DNA of 64,000 nt, taken from contig CAVYNB010000026.1 in the NCBI GenBank assembly GCA_963769745.1, positions 9,216 through 73,215 on the forward strand, in the 5' to 3' direction. Position 1 is the stretch's first letter. Every line of letters begins with the position of its first letter. The notes under the pieces were generated by a model, which was not told the origin of the DNA, made no database searches, and saw only the letters and a list, made by a program, of their open reading frames with translations. The DNA is from JALORV01 sp963769745 (GTDB lineage: Bacteria > Pseudomonadota > Gammaproteobacteria > Burkholderiales > Burkholderiaceae_F). Made by a program: the position numbers and the translations under genes. Positions 48,373-55,593 of the stretch are shown here, in pieces.

Positions 48373-49080
48373 TCAGACTTCGAGCCACTCCTGGCGGATC
48401 AGTTTGTTGGCCTTCAGTTCTTCGGGCGTGCCATGAAACACCATGTGGCCGTGCCCCATAACGTACACCCGCTGCGAGATCTGCATGGCGATCGCCAGCT
48501 TCTGCTCGATCAGCAGGATGGACACGCCCCGATCCCGCAGCTCGAGCAGGAACTTGCCCACCAGTTCGACGATCATCGGCGCCAGACCTTCGGTCGGTTC
48601 GTCGATGATCACGAAATCCGGACCGCCCATCATGGTACGCGCCAGCGTCAGCATCTGCTGTTCGCCTCCGGACAGCACGCCAGCCTGTGTGCGCGCGCGT
48701 TCCCGCAGACGCGGGAAGAGCCGATAGACATCCACGTAGCTCCACTTCGCCGTCGTGCCGCGCTTGACGCCGAGCTTCAGGTTTTCCTCCACCGTGAGCG
48801 TCGGGAACACGTCGCGGCTTTCCGGCACATAGCCGATGCCGAGATGGGCGATCTCGAATGTCTTCAGTCGCGTCAGGTCGTGCGGTCCGTACTCGATCGT
48901 GCCGGTCGCATCGACCAGCCCCATGATCGCCTTGGCCGTGGTGGAGCGCCCCACCCCGTTGCGACCCAGCAGGCTGACGATCTCGCCATGACCGACTTCG
49001 AGGTCGACACCGTGCAGCACGTGGCTCTTGCCGTAGTAGGCCTGCAGGTTCTCGACACGAAGCATCGGGGCGCCGCTCAT
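48373..49080 (-). CDS. livF: Branched-chain-type ABC transporter ATP-binding protein LivF
   Basis: A 235-residue ABC ATPase of the LivF group. The signature motif is VLSGGEQQMLTLART, Walker B FVIIDEPTEGL and the switch His region LLIEQKL. The Walker A reads GRNGVGRSTT, with Arg in place of the invariant Lys; the codon is CGC, and a change from AAG would need more than one base. The rest of the domain is intact. The start overlaps the livG stop by four bases. It probably pairs with LivG as a mixed ATPase dimer. Confidence 0.92.
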   Translation of the reverse strand: MSGAPMLRVENLQAYYGKSHVLHGVDLEVGHGEIVSLLGRNGVGRSTTAKAIMGLVDATGTIEYGPHDLTRLKTFEIAHLGIGYVPESRDVFPTLTVEENLKLGVKRGTTAKWSYVDVYRLFPRLRERARTQAGVLSGGEQQMLTLARTMMGGPDFVIIDEPTEGLAPMIVELVGKFLLELRDRGVSILLIEQKLAIAMQISQRVYVMGHGHMVFHGTPEELKANKLIRQEWLEV

Positions 49081-49829
49081 GCGTGAGTTCCCTGCTGACC
49101 GAGGTAGGCTTCCTGGACCGCCGCGCTGGCCCGGATCTCGGCCGGAGGACCCGACGCGATCACCTTGCCATAGACGACGACCGTGATGCGATCGGCCAGA
49201 CCGAATACCACGCTCATGTCGTGTTCGACCATGACCAGCGTCTTGCCCTGAGTCACGTCGCGGATCAGCTCGACGGCCCGCTTGCTTTCGGCCCGGCTCA
49301 TGCCCGCCGTCGGCTCGTCCAGCAGGATCACGCTCGCGCCGCCGGCGATCGTGATGCCGATTTCCAGTGCGCGCTGCTCGGCATACGTAAGCAGGCCTGC
49401 CAGCGTGTCACGGCGGCGCTTCAGGCCGACGCGCTCGAGCAGGCTCTCGGCGCGCTCTTCGGCATCGGCGAGCTTGTTCACGTTCTTCCAGAAGGAATAG
49501 CGATGTCCCAGTGACCACAGCACCGCGCAGCGCAGGTTCTCGAACACCGACATGCGGTGAAAGAGGTTGGTGATCTGGAAGCTGCGCGCGAGCCCGAGCC
49601 GGTTGATCTCGAACGGCTTGCGACCCGTTATGGGCTGGCCATGCAGCCGGATGCTGCCCGCGGACGCGCCGAAGCGTCCGCTGATCAGGTTGAAGAGAGT
49701 CGACTTGCCAGCCCCGTTCGGACCGATGATCGCGTGGCGCTCGCCGTCAGGAATGGCCAGGTCGATGCCACGGATGATCTCCGTCTTTCCGAAGCTCTTG
49801 TGCACGCCGGTCAGTTCGAGCGCATTCAT
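49077..49829 (-). CDS. livG: Branched-chain-type ABC transporter ATP-binding protein LivG
   Basis: A 250-residue ABC ATPase of the LivG group. It has a canonical Walker A (GPNGAGKSTLFNLISG), the LivG-type segment GLARSFQITNLFHRMSVFEN and Walker B VILLDEPTAGMSRAE. The signature motif reads LTYAEQRALEIG, a usual LivG variant of LSxGxQR. The switch His is in MVEHDMSVVFGLADRI. ATG 49829 lies just after the 54-base repeat copy B, whose AGGGGGC would serve as ribosome binding site. Confidence 0.93.
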   Translation of the reverse strand: MNALELTGVHKSFGKTEIIRGIDLAIPDGERHAIIGPNGAGKSTLFNLISGRFGASAGSIRLHGQPITGRKPFEINRLGLARSFQITNLFHRMSVFENLRCAVLWSLGHRYSFWKNVNKLADAEERAESLLERVGLKRRRDTLAGLLTYAEQRALEIGITIAGGASVILLDEPTAGMSRAESKRAVELIRDVTQGKTLVMVEHDMSVVFGLADRITVVVYGKVIASGPPAEIRASAAVQEAYLGQQGTHA

Positions 49830-49832
49830 CGT

Positions 49833-49886
49833 GCCCCCTGGGCGCTGCGCGCCGCCCCCCCGAGGGGGAGCGAGCGCCTTCGGAGC
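49833..49886 (-). repeat. 54-base intergenic repeat, copy B
   Basis: Read on the minus strand, this copy differs from the element at 35722-35775 at three positions. It has the same orientation toward the downstream start codon and ends three bases before the livG ATG. It contains the same two inverted repeats (CCCCC/GGGGG and GGCGC/GCGCC). Confidence 0.8.
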
Positions 49887-49897
49887 TGAGGCCGGAC

Positions 49898-49923
49898 ACA
49901 GACAGTCCCTGCGGACTGTCTGT
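49898..49923. repeat. Perfect 11-base hairpin in the livM-livG gap
   Basis: ACAGACAGTCC at 49898-49908 pairs perfectly with GGACTGTCTGT at 49913-49923 across a four-base loop. An outer GAGGCC/GGCCTC pair (about 49888 and 49942) brackets it. No T-run follows on either strand, so it does not look like a simple intrinsic terminator. It may be an mRNA stability or processing element between the permease and ATPase genes. Confidence 0.6.
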
Positions 49924-49971
49924 CGCCTGCCGAAGGACAGTGGCCTCCGGCCAATGGCGGCCGCGCGGCGC

Positions 49972-51273
49972 TCATGCCGGGTTGTCCCGGATCCAGTCTT
50001 CGATTTCGATCTGGATCTCGTCCCAGCAACGGGAGAAGTTGCGGCGGTAGTACTCGAAGGCCATGGCGCCGGCCAGCAGGACGAAGGCAGCCAGCACCCA
50101 CGGGCCGGGAGTCGCGGTGTCCATCGGAATGCCGAAGAGCCACGTAACCGGCCCCTGCCCGGTATCAAGCGTGACGTGGTAGGTGAGCTCGATCAGCATG
50201 ATGACGCCCAGGGTCATCGCAAGAGCCGTCAGCAGCACCCCGACGTACGGATCGCGCAGGCGCCTGAACTTGCGGAACTTCATCACCCGCAGATTCATCA
50301 GCAGCAGGCTCGACAGTCCGCCCGGTGCGAACATCACGAGCCCGACAAAGAAGACACCGAGGTACAGCTGCCAGGCCTTCGTGTACTCGGACAGCGCCAC
50401 CGCAAAGAAAGTGAAGACGATCGCCCCGAGGATGGGGCCGAAGAAGAAACTCGCGCCGCCGATGAAGGCGGCAAGCAGCACGCCGCCCGAGCGCACGGCG
50501 CTGACATTCTCCGCGCTGACGATTTCGAAATTGATCGCGGTCAGGCCTCCGGCGATGCCGGCGAAGAAGCTCGACAGGATCAGCATCAGCCAGCGCACGC
50601 GCTGCGTGTTGTAGCCGATGAACTCCGCACGCTCGGGGTTGTCGCGGACGGCATTGGCGATGCGTCCGAGCGGCGTCTGGGTCAGCGCGAACATCGCGAC
50701 CATGCATGCGAAACACCAGAGTGCGATCAGGTAGTAGACCTGCACCTGCGGACCGAATGTCAGCGAGGGAAAGCCGAGCAACGGCGGACCTGCAGTGCGG
50801 TTGCCCGTGATCCCGCCTTCGCCGCCGAAAAACCCCGGGAACATCAGCGACGCTGCGAACACCATCTCGCCGATGCCGAGCGTGATCATCGCGAACGGCG
50901 TACCCGCCTTGCGCGTGGTCAGATACCCGAAGATCACGCCGAACAGCGCGCCGGCAGCGCCCGCGATCAGCGGCAGCAGCGAAATCGGCCAGTCGAGAGT
51001 GCCGGCCCCGATGCGGTTCATCGCATGGATCGCGAAGAATGCGCCGAGCCCGGAATACACCGCATGGCCGAAACTCAGCATCCCGCTCTGCCCCAGCAGC
51101 ATGTTGTAGCTGAGCGCGAACACGATCATGATGCCCATCTGCGACATCAGCGTCAGCGCAAAGCCCTTGCTGAAAAACGCCGGCAACAGCGCGAACAGCA
51201 GTGCGGTGAAGCCCCAGATGACCCAGCGGCCGAAGTTCAGCGGCCGGAACGTGAGTTCGCGCAGCTCGGTCAT
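49972..51273 (-). CDS. livM: Branched-chain-type ABC transporter permease LivM
   Basis: A 433-residue polytopic permease. The family core reads ALSYNMLLGQSGMLSFGHAV, then ITLGIGEMVFAASLMFPGFF, FIGYNTQRVRWLMLILSSFF and FGPILGAIVFTFFAVALSEY. About ten membrane helices can be counted. The C-terminus has an extra helix pair and an acidic end (IQIEIEDWIRDNPA), longer than E. coli LivM's core. It lies 73 bases after livH and 142 before livG. Confidence 0.93.
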   Translation of the reverse strand: MTELRELTFRPLNFGRWVIWGFTALLFALLPAFFSKGFALTLMSQMGIMIVFALSYNMLLGQSGMLSFGHAVYSGLGAFFAIHAMNRIGAGTLDWPISLLPLIAGAAGALFGVIFGYLTTRKAGTPFAMITLGIGEMVFAASLMFPGFFGGEGGITGNRTAGPPLLGFPSLTFGPQVQVYYLIALWCFACMVAMFALTQTPLGRIANAVRDNPERAEFIGYNTQRVRWLMLILSSFFAGIAGGLTAINFEIVSAENVSAVRSGGVLLAAFIGGASFFFGPILGAIVFTFFAVALSEYTKAWQLYLGVFFVGLVMFAPGGLSSLLLMNLRVMKFRKFRRLRDPYVGVLLTALAMTLGVIMLIELTYHVTLDTGQGPVTWLFGIPMDTATPGPWVLAAFVLLAGAMAFEYYRRNFSRCWDEIQIEIEDWIRDNPA

Positions 51274-51346
51274 GTCGGCCCTCTGCCGGCCACACGCACG
51301 ACACCGGGGTCCGGCACAGCGTCATCACCGGGCAGGCGCATCATCC

Positions 51347-52303
51347 TCAGTCCTCGCGCGTGCCGAGCAGCCCCTTGGGGCGCACGATCAGGATGACGAC
51401 CAGCAACAGGTAAGGCAACACCGGGGCCACCTGAGACATCGTGAGTTTGAGCACCGGATAAAGTGCCGCGTCCGGCGCCAGTTCGAGGCCCAGCGCCGAG
51501 AGCAGCCGCAGCCCGGAGACATCCGACACCTTGCCGAAGCTCTCCAGCAGCCCGATCAGCAGCGCGGCCACAAACGCCCCGGCCAGCGAGCCCATCCCGC
51601 CGACGACGATCACCACGAAGACAATTGCCCCGACGGTGCCTGCCATCGCCGGCTCGGTGACGAACGCATTGCCACCGACGACGCCGGCCAGCCCGGCCAG
51701 CGCGGAGCCACCGCCGAAGACGAGCATGAAGACCCGGGGCACGTTGTGTCCCAGCGCCTCCACCTGCTGTGGGTGCGTCAGCGCCGCCTGGATCACGAGT
51801 CCAATGCGCGTGCGTGTCAGCAGTAGCCAGATCGCCGCCAGCATGCCGACCGCGATTGCCATCATGAACATCCGGTACTGGGGGAACGTGATGCCGAGCG
51901 GCTGCAGCCAGGCGACCGGGCCATCGAGCTCGACCGGGACGCGGTAGGGAACCGCCGCGCGGCCCCAGATGACCTGGACGAGTTCGACGATGATGTACGA
52001 CAGTCCGAAGGTGAACAGCAGCTCCGGAACGTGGCCCCACCGATGCACGCGCCGCAGTCCGAAGCGCTCGACCAGGGCGCCGAAGATGAAGAGCAGCACC
52101 GGTGCGAGGACCAGCGCGGTCCAGAAGCCGAACCAGATGCTCAGCTGATAGGCCACATACGCACCGAGCATGTAGAAGCTGGCGTGCGCGAAGTTGAGCA
52201 CCCCCATCATCGAGAAGATCAGCGTCAGCCCTGCAGCCAGCATGAACAGCAGCAGGCCGTAGCTCACGCCGTTGAGGGTCTGGCTGAGGGTCGCTTCGAG
52301 CAC
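51347..52303 (-). CDS. livH: Branched-chain-type ABC transporter permease LivH
   Basis: A 318-residue permease with about eight membrane helices. The family motif appears in LNGVSYGLLLFMLAAGLTLI, MGVLNFAHASFYMLGAYVAY, ALGHNVPRVFMLVFGGGSAL and VVGGMGSLAGAFVAALLIGL. It forms the channel with LivM. It follows the substrate-binding protein gene by 67 bases containing a terminator-like hairpin. Confidence 0.93.
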   Translation of the reverse strand: MLEATLSQTLNGVSYGLLLFMLAAGLTLIFSMMGVLNFAHASFYMLGAYVAYQLSIWFGFWTALVLAPVLLFIFGALVERFGLRRVHRWGHVPELLFTFGLSYIIVELVQVIWGRAAVPYRVPVELDGPVAWLQPLGITFPQYRMFMMAIAVGMLAAIWLLLTRTRIGLVIQAALTHPQQVEALGHNVPRVFMLVFGGGSALAGLAGVVGGNAFVTEPAMAGTVGAIVFVVIVVGGMGSLAGAFVAALLIGLLESFGKVSDVSGLRLLSALGLELAPDAALYPVLKLTMSQVAPVLPYLLLVVILIVRPKGLLGTRED

Positions 52304-52315
52304 TGAACGGAACCT

Positions 52316-52346
52316 GAAAAAGAACCGGCCCGGAAGTCCGGGCCGG
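52316..52346 (-). terminator. Terminator-like hairpin between the binding-protein gene and livH
   Basis: CCGGCCCGGA (52325-52334) pairs with TCCGGGCCGG (52337-52346), and on the minus strand TTCTTTTTC follows at once. The position after the binding-protein stop and before livH suggests partial termination, so that the binding protein is made in excess over the membrane parts. This is common in ABC import operons. Confidence 0.6.
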
Positions 52347-52370
52347 CGACGGTGACCTGGTTTTGAAACC

Positions 52371-53678
52371 TTACTGGGGACGTGCCGGGCGCTTCATCTG
52401 GCAGCTGGTCGGCTGCGATGCGACATAGGTCGGGTAGGCGGCCTCGGTCTTCCATGTGTAGCCGGTCTTCTCGACCTCGTTGCGGTTCGGTCCGCCGACC
52501 TTGGTCCACGACGCAATCCACAGCGGCTGCAGCAGCTGGTGGTCACTCGTGCGCATCTCGATCTCACCGTGCGGGGCCGTCAGCTTGATGCCCTCCATCG
52601 CGTAAGCCACCTTCAGCGGGTCGGTCGACTGCGCGCGCTTGATGCCTTCTGCGAGCAGCCGCAGCGAGGTGTAGGTCGACACGGCGTACCACTCCTCGTT
52701 GAAGCGCTTCTTGAACTCCTGCGCCACTTTCTCGTAGGGGTAGTCCGGCACGATGTTCGGGTGCCAGTAGGACACCTGCCGCAGGCGGTTCTCGCCCGCT
52801 GCTCCGATCGCCGTCGGCGTGCCGATGACGCCGGCGTAATAGGTGTAGAAATTGGCGTTCAGCCCGGCATCACGGGCCGCGCGCATCAGCAGTGCAAGGT
52901 CGGGGCCCCAGTTGCCGGTGATGACGGTGTCGGCATTGGCGGCTCGCATCTTGGCGATGTACGGCGAGAAGTCGCGCACCTGGCCAAGCGGATGCAGGTC
53001 GTCGCCGACGATCTTTACGTCGGGCCGCTTCGCGGCGAGCAGTTCCTTGGCGACGCGCGAGACCTGCTGGCCATGCGAGTAGTTCTGGTTGATGAGAAAG
53101 ACGTTCTTCACTTCCGGACGGTCCTTGATGAAGGCCGTCAGGGCTTCCATCTTCATGTCGGTGTTCGCATCGAACCGGAAGTGCCAGAAGCTGCACTTGC
53201 TGTTGGTCAGGTCCGGATCGACCGCCGCGAAGTTGAGAAACACCATCGCCTGGGCCGGATTGCGCTCGTTGTGCTTCTCGATCGCGTCGATCAGCGCCAG
53301 TGCCGCGCCGGAGCCCTGCCCCTGGACGACGAAACGAATGCCCTGGTCGATGACCTGCTTGAGCACGGTCAGCGTCTCCTGCGGCGAAGCCTTGTTGTCG
53401 AACGGCACGATCTCGAACTTCACGCCCGGTCCGGCGGCCTGCTGCGCGTTGAGCTGTTCGACCATGAACTGGAAGTGGCGCAGCAGGTTCGTGCCGACGC
53501 CGGCAAACGGCCCGGACAGCGGGTCGACGTAGGCAATCTTCACTGTCTGCGCGGCCAATGCCGGCGCGGGTGCCGCCTTGGAGGCGGGAGCGGCCTTGCC
53601 CTGCGCGAGCGCCACTGGACTGACCGCAGCAGCCAGCAATCCGGCCGCAACCCAGGCCAACGCGTGACGACGAATCAT
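52371..53678 (-). CDS. Periplasmic substrate-binding protein of the Liv-type ABC transporter
   Basis: A 435-residue type I periplasmic binding protein. A signal peptide ends at ALAQ (about residue 26), followed by an Ala/Lys/Pro linker. The Leu/Ile/Val-binding-protein fold is seen in VKIAYVDPLSGPFAGVGTNL, VLKQVIDQGIRFVVQGQGSG, VFLINQNYSHGQQVSRVAKE and DTVITGNWGPDLALLMRAAR. Members of this family bind amino acids, amides, aromatic acids or other carboxylates, so the ligand is open. ATG 53678 has a GAGGAG site nine bases ahead. It lies 110 bases after the acyl-CoA ligase gene. Confidence 0.9.
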   Translation of the reverse strand: MIRRHALAWVAAGLLAAAVSPVALAQGKAAPASKAAPAPALAAQTVKIAYVDPLSGPFAGVGTNLLRHFQFMVEQLNAQQAAGPGVKFEIVPFDNKASPQETLTVLKQVIDQGIRFVVQGQGSGAALALIDAIEKHNERNPAQAMVFLNFAAVDPDLTNSKCSFWHFRFDANTDMKMEALTAFIKDRPEVKNVFLINQNYSHGQQVSRVAKELLAAKRPDVKIVGDDLHPLGQVRDFSPYIAKMRAANADTVITGNWGPDLALLMRAARDAGLNANFYTYYAGVIGTPTAIGAAGENRLRQVSYWHPNIVPDYPYEKVAQEFKKRFNEEWYAVSTYTSLRLLAEGIKRAQSTDPLKVAYAMEGIKLTAPHGEIEMRTSDHQLLQPLWIASWTKVGGPNRNEVEKTGYTWKTEAAYPTYVASQPTSCQMKRPARPQ

Positions 53679-53726
53679 GGTGTGTCTCCTCAGATGGTCG
53701 CCGTTGGCTCGGCGATCCGGCGACGA

Positions 53727-53755
53727 ACAATACTGGGCGGCATTGTGCCGGTAAA
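53727..53755 (-). promoter_or_regulatory. Candidate promoter of the ABC transporter operon
   Basis: On the minus strand TTTACC (53750-53755) and TATTGT (53727-53732) are 17 bases apart, each matching the sigma-70 boxes at four of six positions. They lie about 50 bases before the binding-protein start. A GTCGCCG/CGGCGAC inverted repeat falls between promoter and start. The match is weak, so transcription could also come only from the ligase gene. Confidence 0.3.
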
Positions 53756-53788
53756 GCCGCAGCGCAATCAGGGTTTTCGCGCTGATAC

Positions 53789-55435
53789 TTATGCGGTTGG
53801 TAGCTTGTACCCGGCGAACTGTTCGCGCAGACGAGTTTTCAGCATCTTTCCGGTGGCGCCCAGCGGTATCGCGTCGACAAAGGCCACGTCGTCCGGGACC
53901 TGCCACTTGGCGACACGGCCCTCATAGTGCGCGAGCAGTTCCTCGCGCGTGACTTCGGCGTTCGGCTTCTTCATGACGATGAGCAGCGGTCGTTCGTCCC
54001 ACTTGGGATGCGCGACCGCGATGCAGGCCGCCATGGCCACCGCCGGATGGGACACCGCGACATTCTCGATTTCGATTGAACTGATCCACTCGCCGCCCGA
54101 CTTGATGACATCCTTGCTGCGGTCGGTGATATGCATGTAGCCGTCGGCATCAATGGTCGCCACGTCGCCGGTCGGAAACCAGGCCTCGCCCGCCTCGTCG
54201 GTCTTCAGCGGGTTGCCGCTGTCGGACTTGTAGTACTCGCGCACGACCCACGGTCCGCGCACCAGCAGGTCGCCGAATGACGTGCCGTCCCACGGCAGGT
54301 CACCGCCGTCGTCGCCGACGATCTTCATGTCGACGCCATAGAGCACCCGCCCCTGCTTGTACTGCACCTTGACGCGTTCCTCGCCCGGCATTTCGAGGTG
54401 CTTCTGCTTGAAGGTGCACGATGTGCCGAGCGGACTCATCTCGGTCATGCCCCAGGCGTGCAGCACGTGCACACCGTACTTGTCCTGGAAGAGCTTGATC
54501 ATCGCCGGCGGGCAGGCGGAACCGCCGATCACGGTCCGGTTCATGGTGGAAAACCGCAGGCCGTTGGCCTCGGTGTGCGCCAGCAGTCCCTGCCACACGG
54601 TCGGCACGCCGGCCGAGCAGGTCACTCGCTCGGACTCGAACAGGTCATACAGCGACTTGCCGTCGAGGTGCGGTCCGGGGAAGACCATCTTGCAGCCGAC
54701 CATGGGCGCCACATACGGCAATCCCCAGGCATTGACGTGGAACATCGGCACCACCGGGAGGATCACGTCGCGCGCCGAGACATTCAGCGCGTCCGGCAGG
54801 GCGGCGGCCAGCGTGTGCAACACCGTCGACCGGTGGCTGTAAAGCACGCCCTTCGGGTGGCCGGTCGTTCCCGACGTGTAGCACATCGACGAGGCCGCGT
54901 TCTCATCGAACTCCGGCCATTGGAAGCGGTCGGAGTGGCTGCCGAGCACCTCCTCGTAGCACTGCAGGTTGTCGACCTTCGTGGTGGCGGGCATATGCGC
55001 ACGGTCGGTCATCGCGACCCAGTGCTGCACGGTCCGGCAATGCGGCGCAATCGCCTCGATCAGCGGCAGGAACGTGAGATCGAAGAACATCGCACGGTCC
55101 TCGGCATGGTTGACGATCCAGGCGATCTGCTCCGGATGCAGCCGCGGATTGATCGTGTGCAGCACGCTGCCCGCGCCGGACACGGCGAAGTAAAGCTCCA
55201 TGTGGCGGTAGCCATTCCAGGCCAGCGTTGCGACCCGGTCGCCTGCGCGCAGCCCCAGGCCGTCGAGTGCGTTGGCAAGCTGGCGCGAGCGCCGATGCAG
55301 CTCGCGATAGGTGGTGCGATGCAGGTCTCCCTCGACGCGGCGTGAAACGATTTCCGCGTCGCCGTGATGGCGATCCGCGTGCGTGATCAATGACGAGATC
55401 AGCAACGGCGTGCGCATCATCAGGCCCTGCAACAT
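53789..55435 (-). CDS. AMP-forming acyl-CoA synthetase
   Basis: A 548-residue member of the adenylate-forming family that activates a carboxylic acid to its CoA thioester. The P-loop is CYTSGTTGHPKGVLYSHRS. Other motifs are HAWGMTEMSPLGTS, WFPTGDVATIDADGYMHITD, RSKDVIKSGGEWISSIEIEN and the catalytic Lys in PLGATGKMLKTRLRE. The type resembles medium/long-chain and alkanoate ligases. ATG 55435 has AGGAG eight bases ahead. It is the first gene of the transport/beta-oxidation block and is divergent from selO. Confidence 0.92.
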   Translation of the reverse strand: MLQGLMMRTPLLISSLITHADRHHGDAEIVSRRVEGDLHRTTYRELHRRSRQLANALDGLGLRAGDRVATLAWNGYRHMELYFAVSGAGSVLHTINPRLHPEQIAWIVNHAEDRAMFFDLTFLPLIEAIAPHCRTVQHWVAMTDRAHMPATTKVDNLQCYEEVLGSHSDRFQWPEFDENAASSMCYTSGTTGHPKGVLYSHRSTVLHTLAAALPDALNVSARDVILPVVPMFHVNAWGLPYVAPMVGCKMVFPGPHLDGKSLYDLFESERVTCSAGVPTVWQGLLAHTEANGLRFSTMNRTVIGGSACPPAMIKLFQDKYGVHVLHAWGMTEMSPLGTSCTFKQKHLEMPGEERVKVQYKQGRVLYGVDMKIVGDDGGDLPWDGTSFGDLLVRGPWVVREYYKSDSGNPLKTDEAGEAWFPTGDVATIDADGYMHITDRSKDVIKSGGEWISSIEIENVAVSHPAVAMAACIAVAHPKWDERPLLIVMKKPNAEVTREELLAHYEGRVAKWQVPDDVAFVDAIPLGATGKMLKTRLREQFAGYKLPTA

Positions 55436-55593
55436 GGCGTGTCTCCTGGTTGGCGTCGCTGCTCTGATTGCGATCGGCAGCGTCGGCCCCACATGCTCGG
55501 GAGTTGATTCGAACTCGTCAAGTCTCGAGCCGTGCGTGCCGGCCACCCTCTGGGACCCGCCCCGCCCCGTAGAATCGTTGTCGGGAGAAGCCC

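Noticed and set aside
46319..48436. A 705-codon open frame antisense to the enoyl-CoA hydratase/dehydrogenase gene
   Set aside because: Composition is rich in His, Arg, Gln and Ala as expected for an antisense shadow, and the minus-strand gene has all family motifs.
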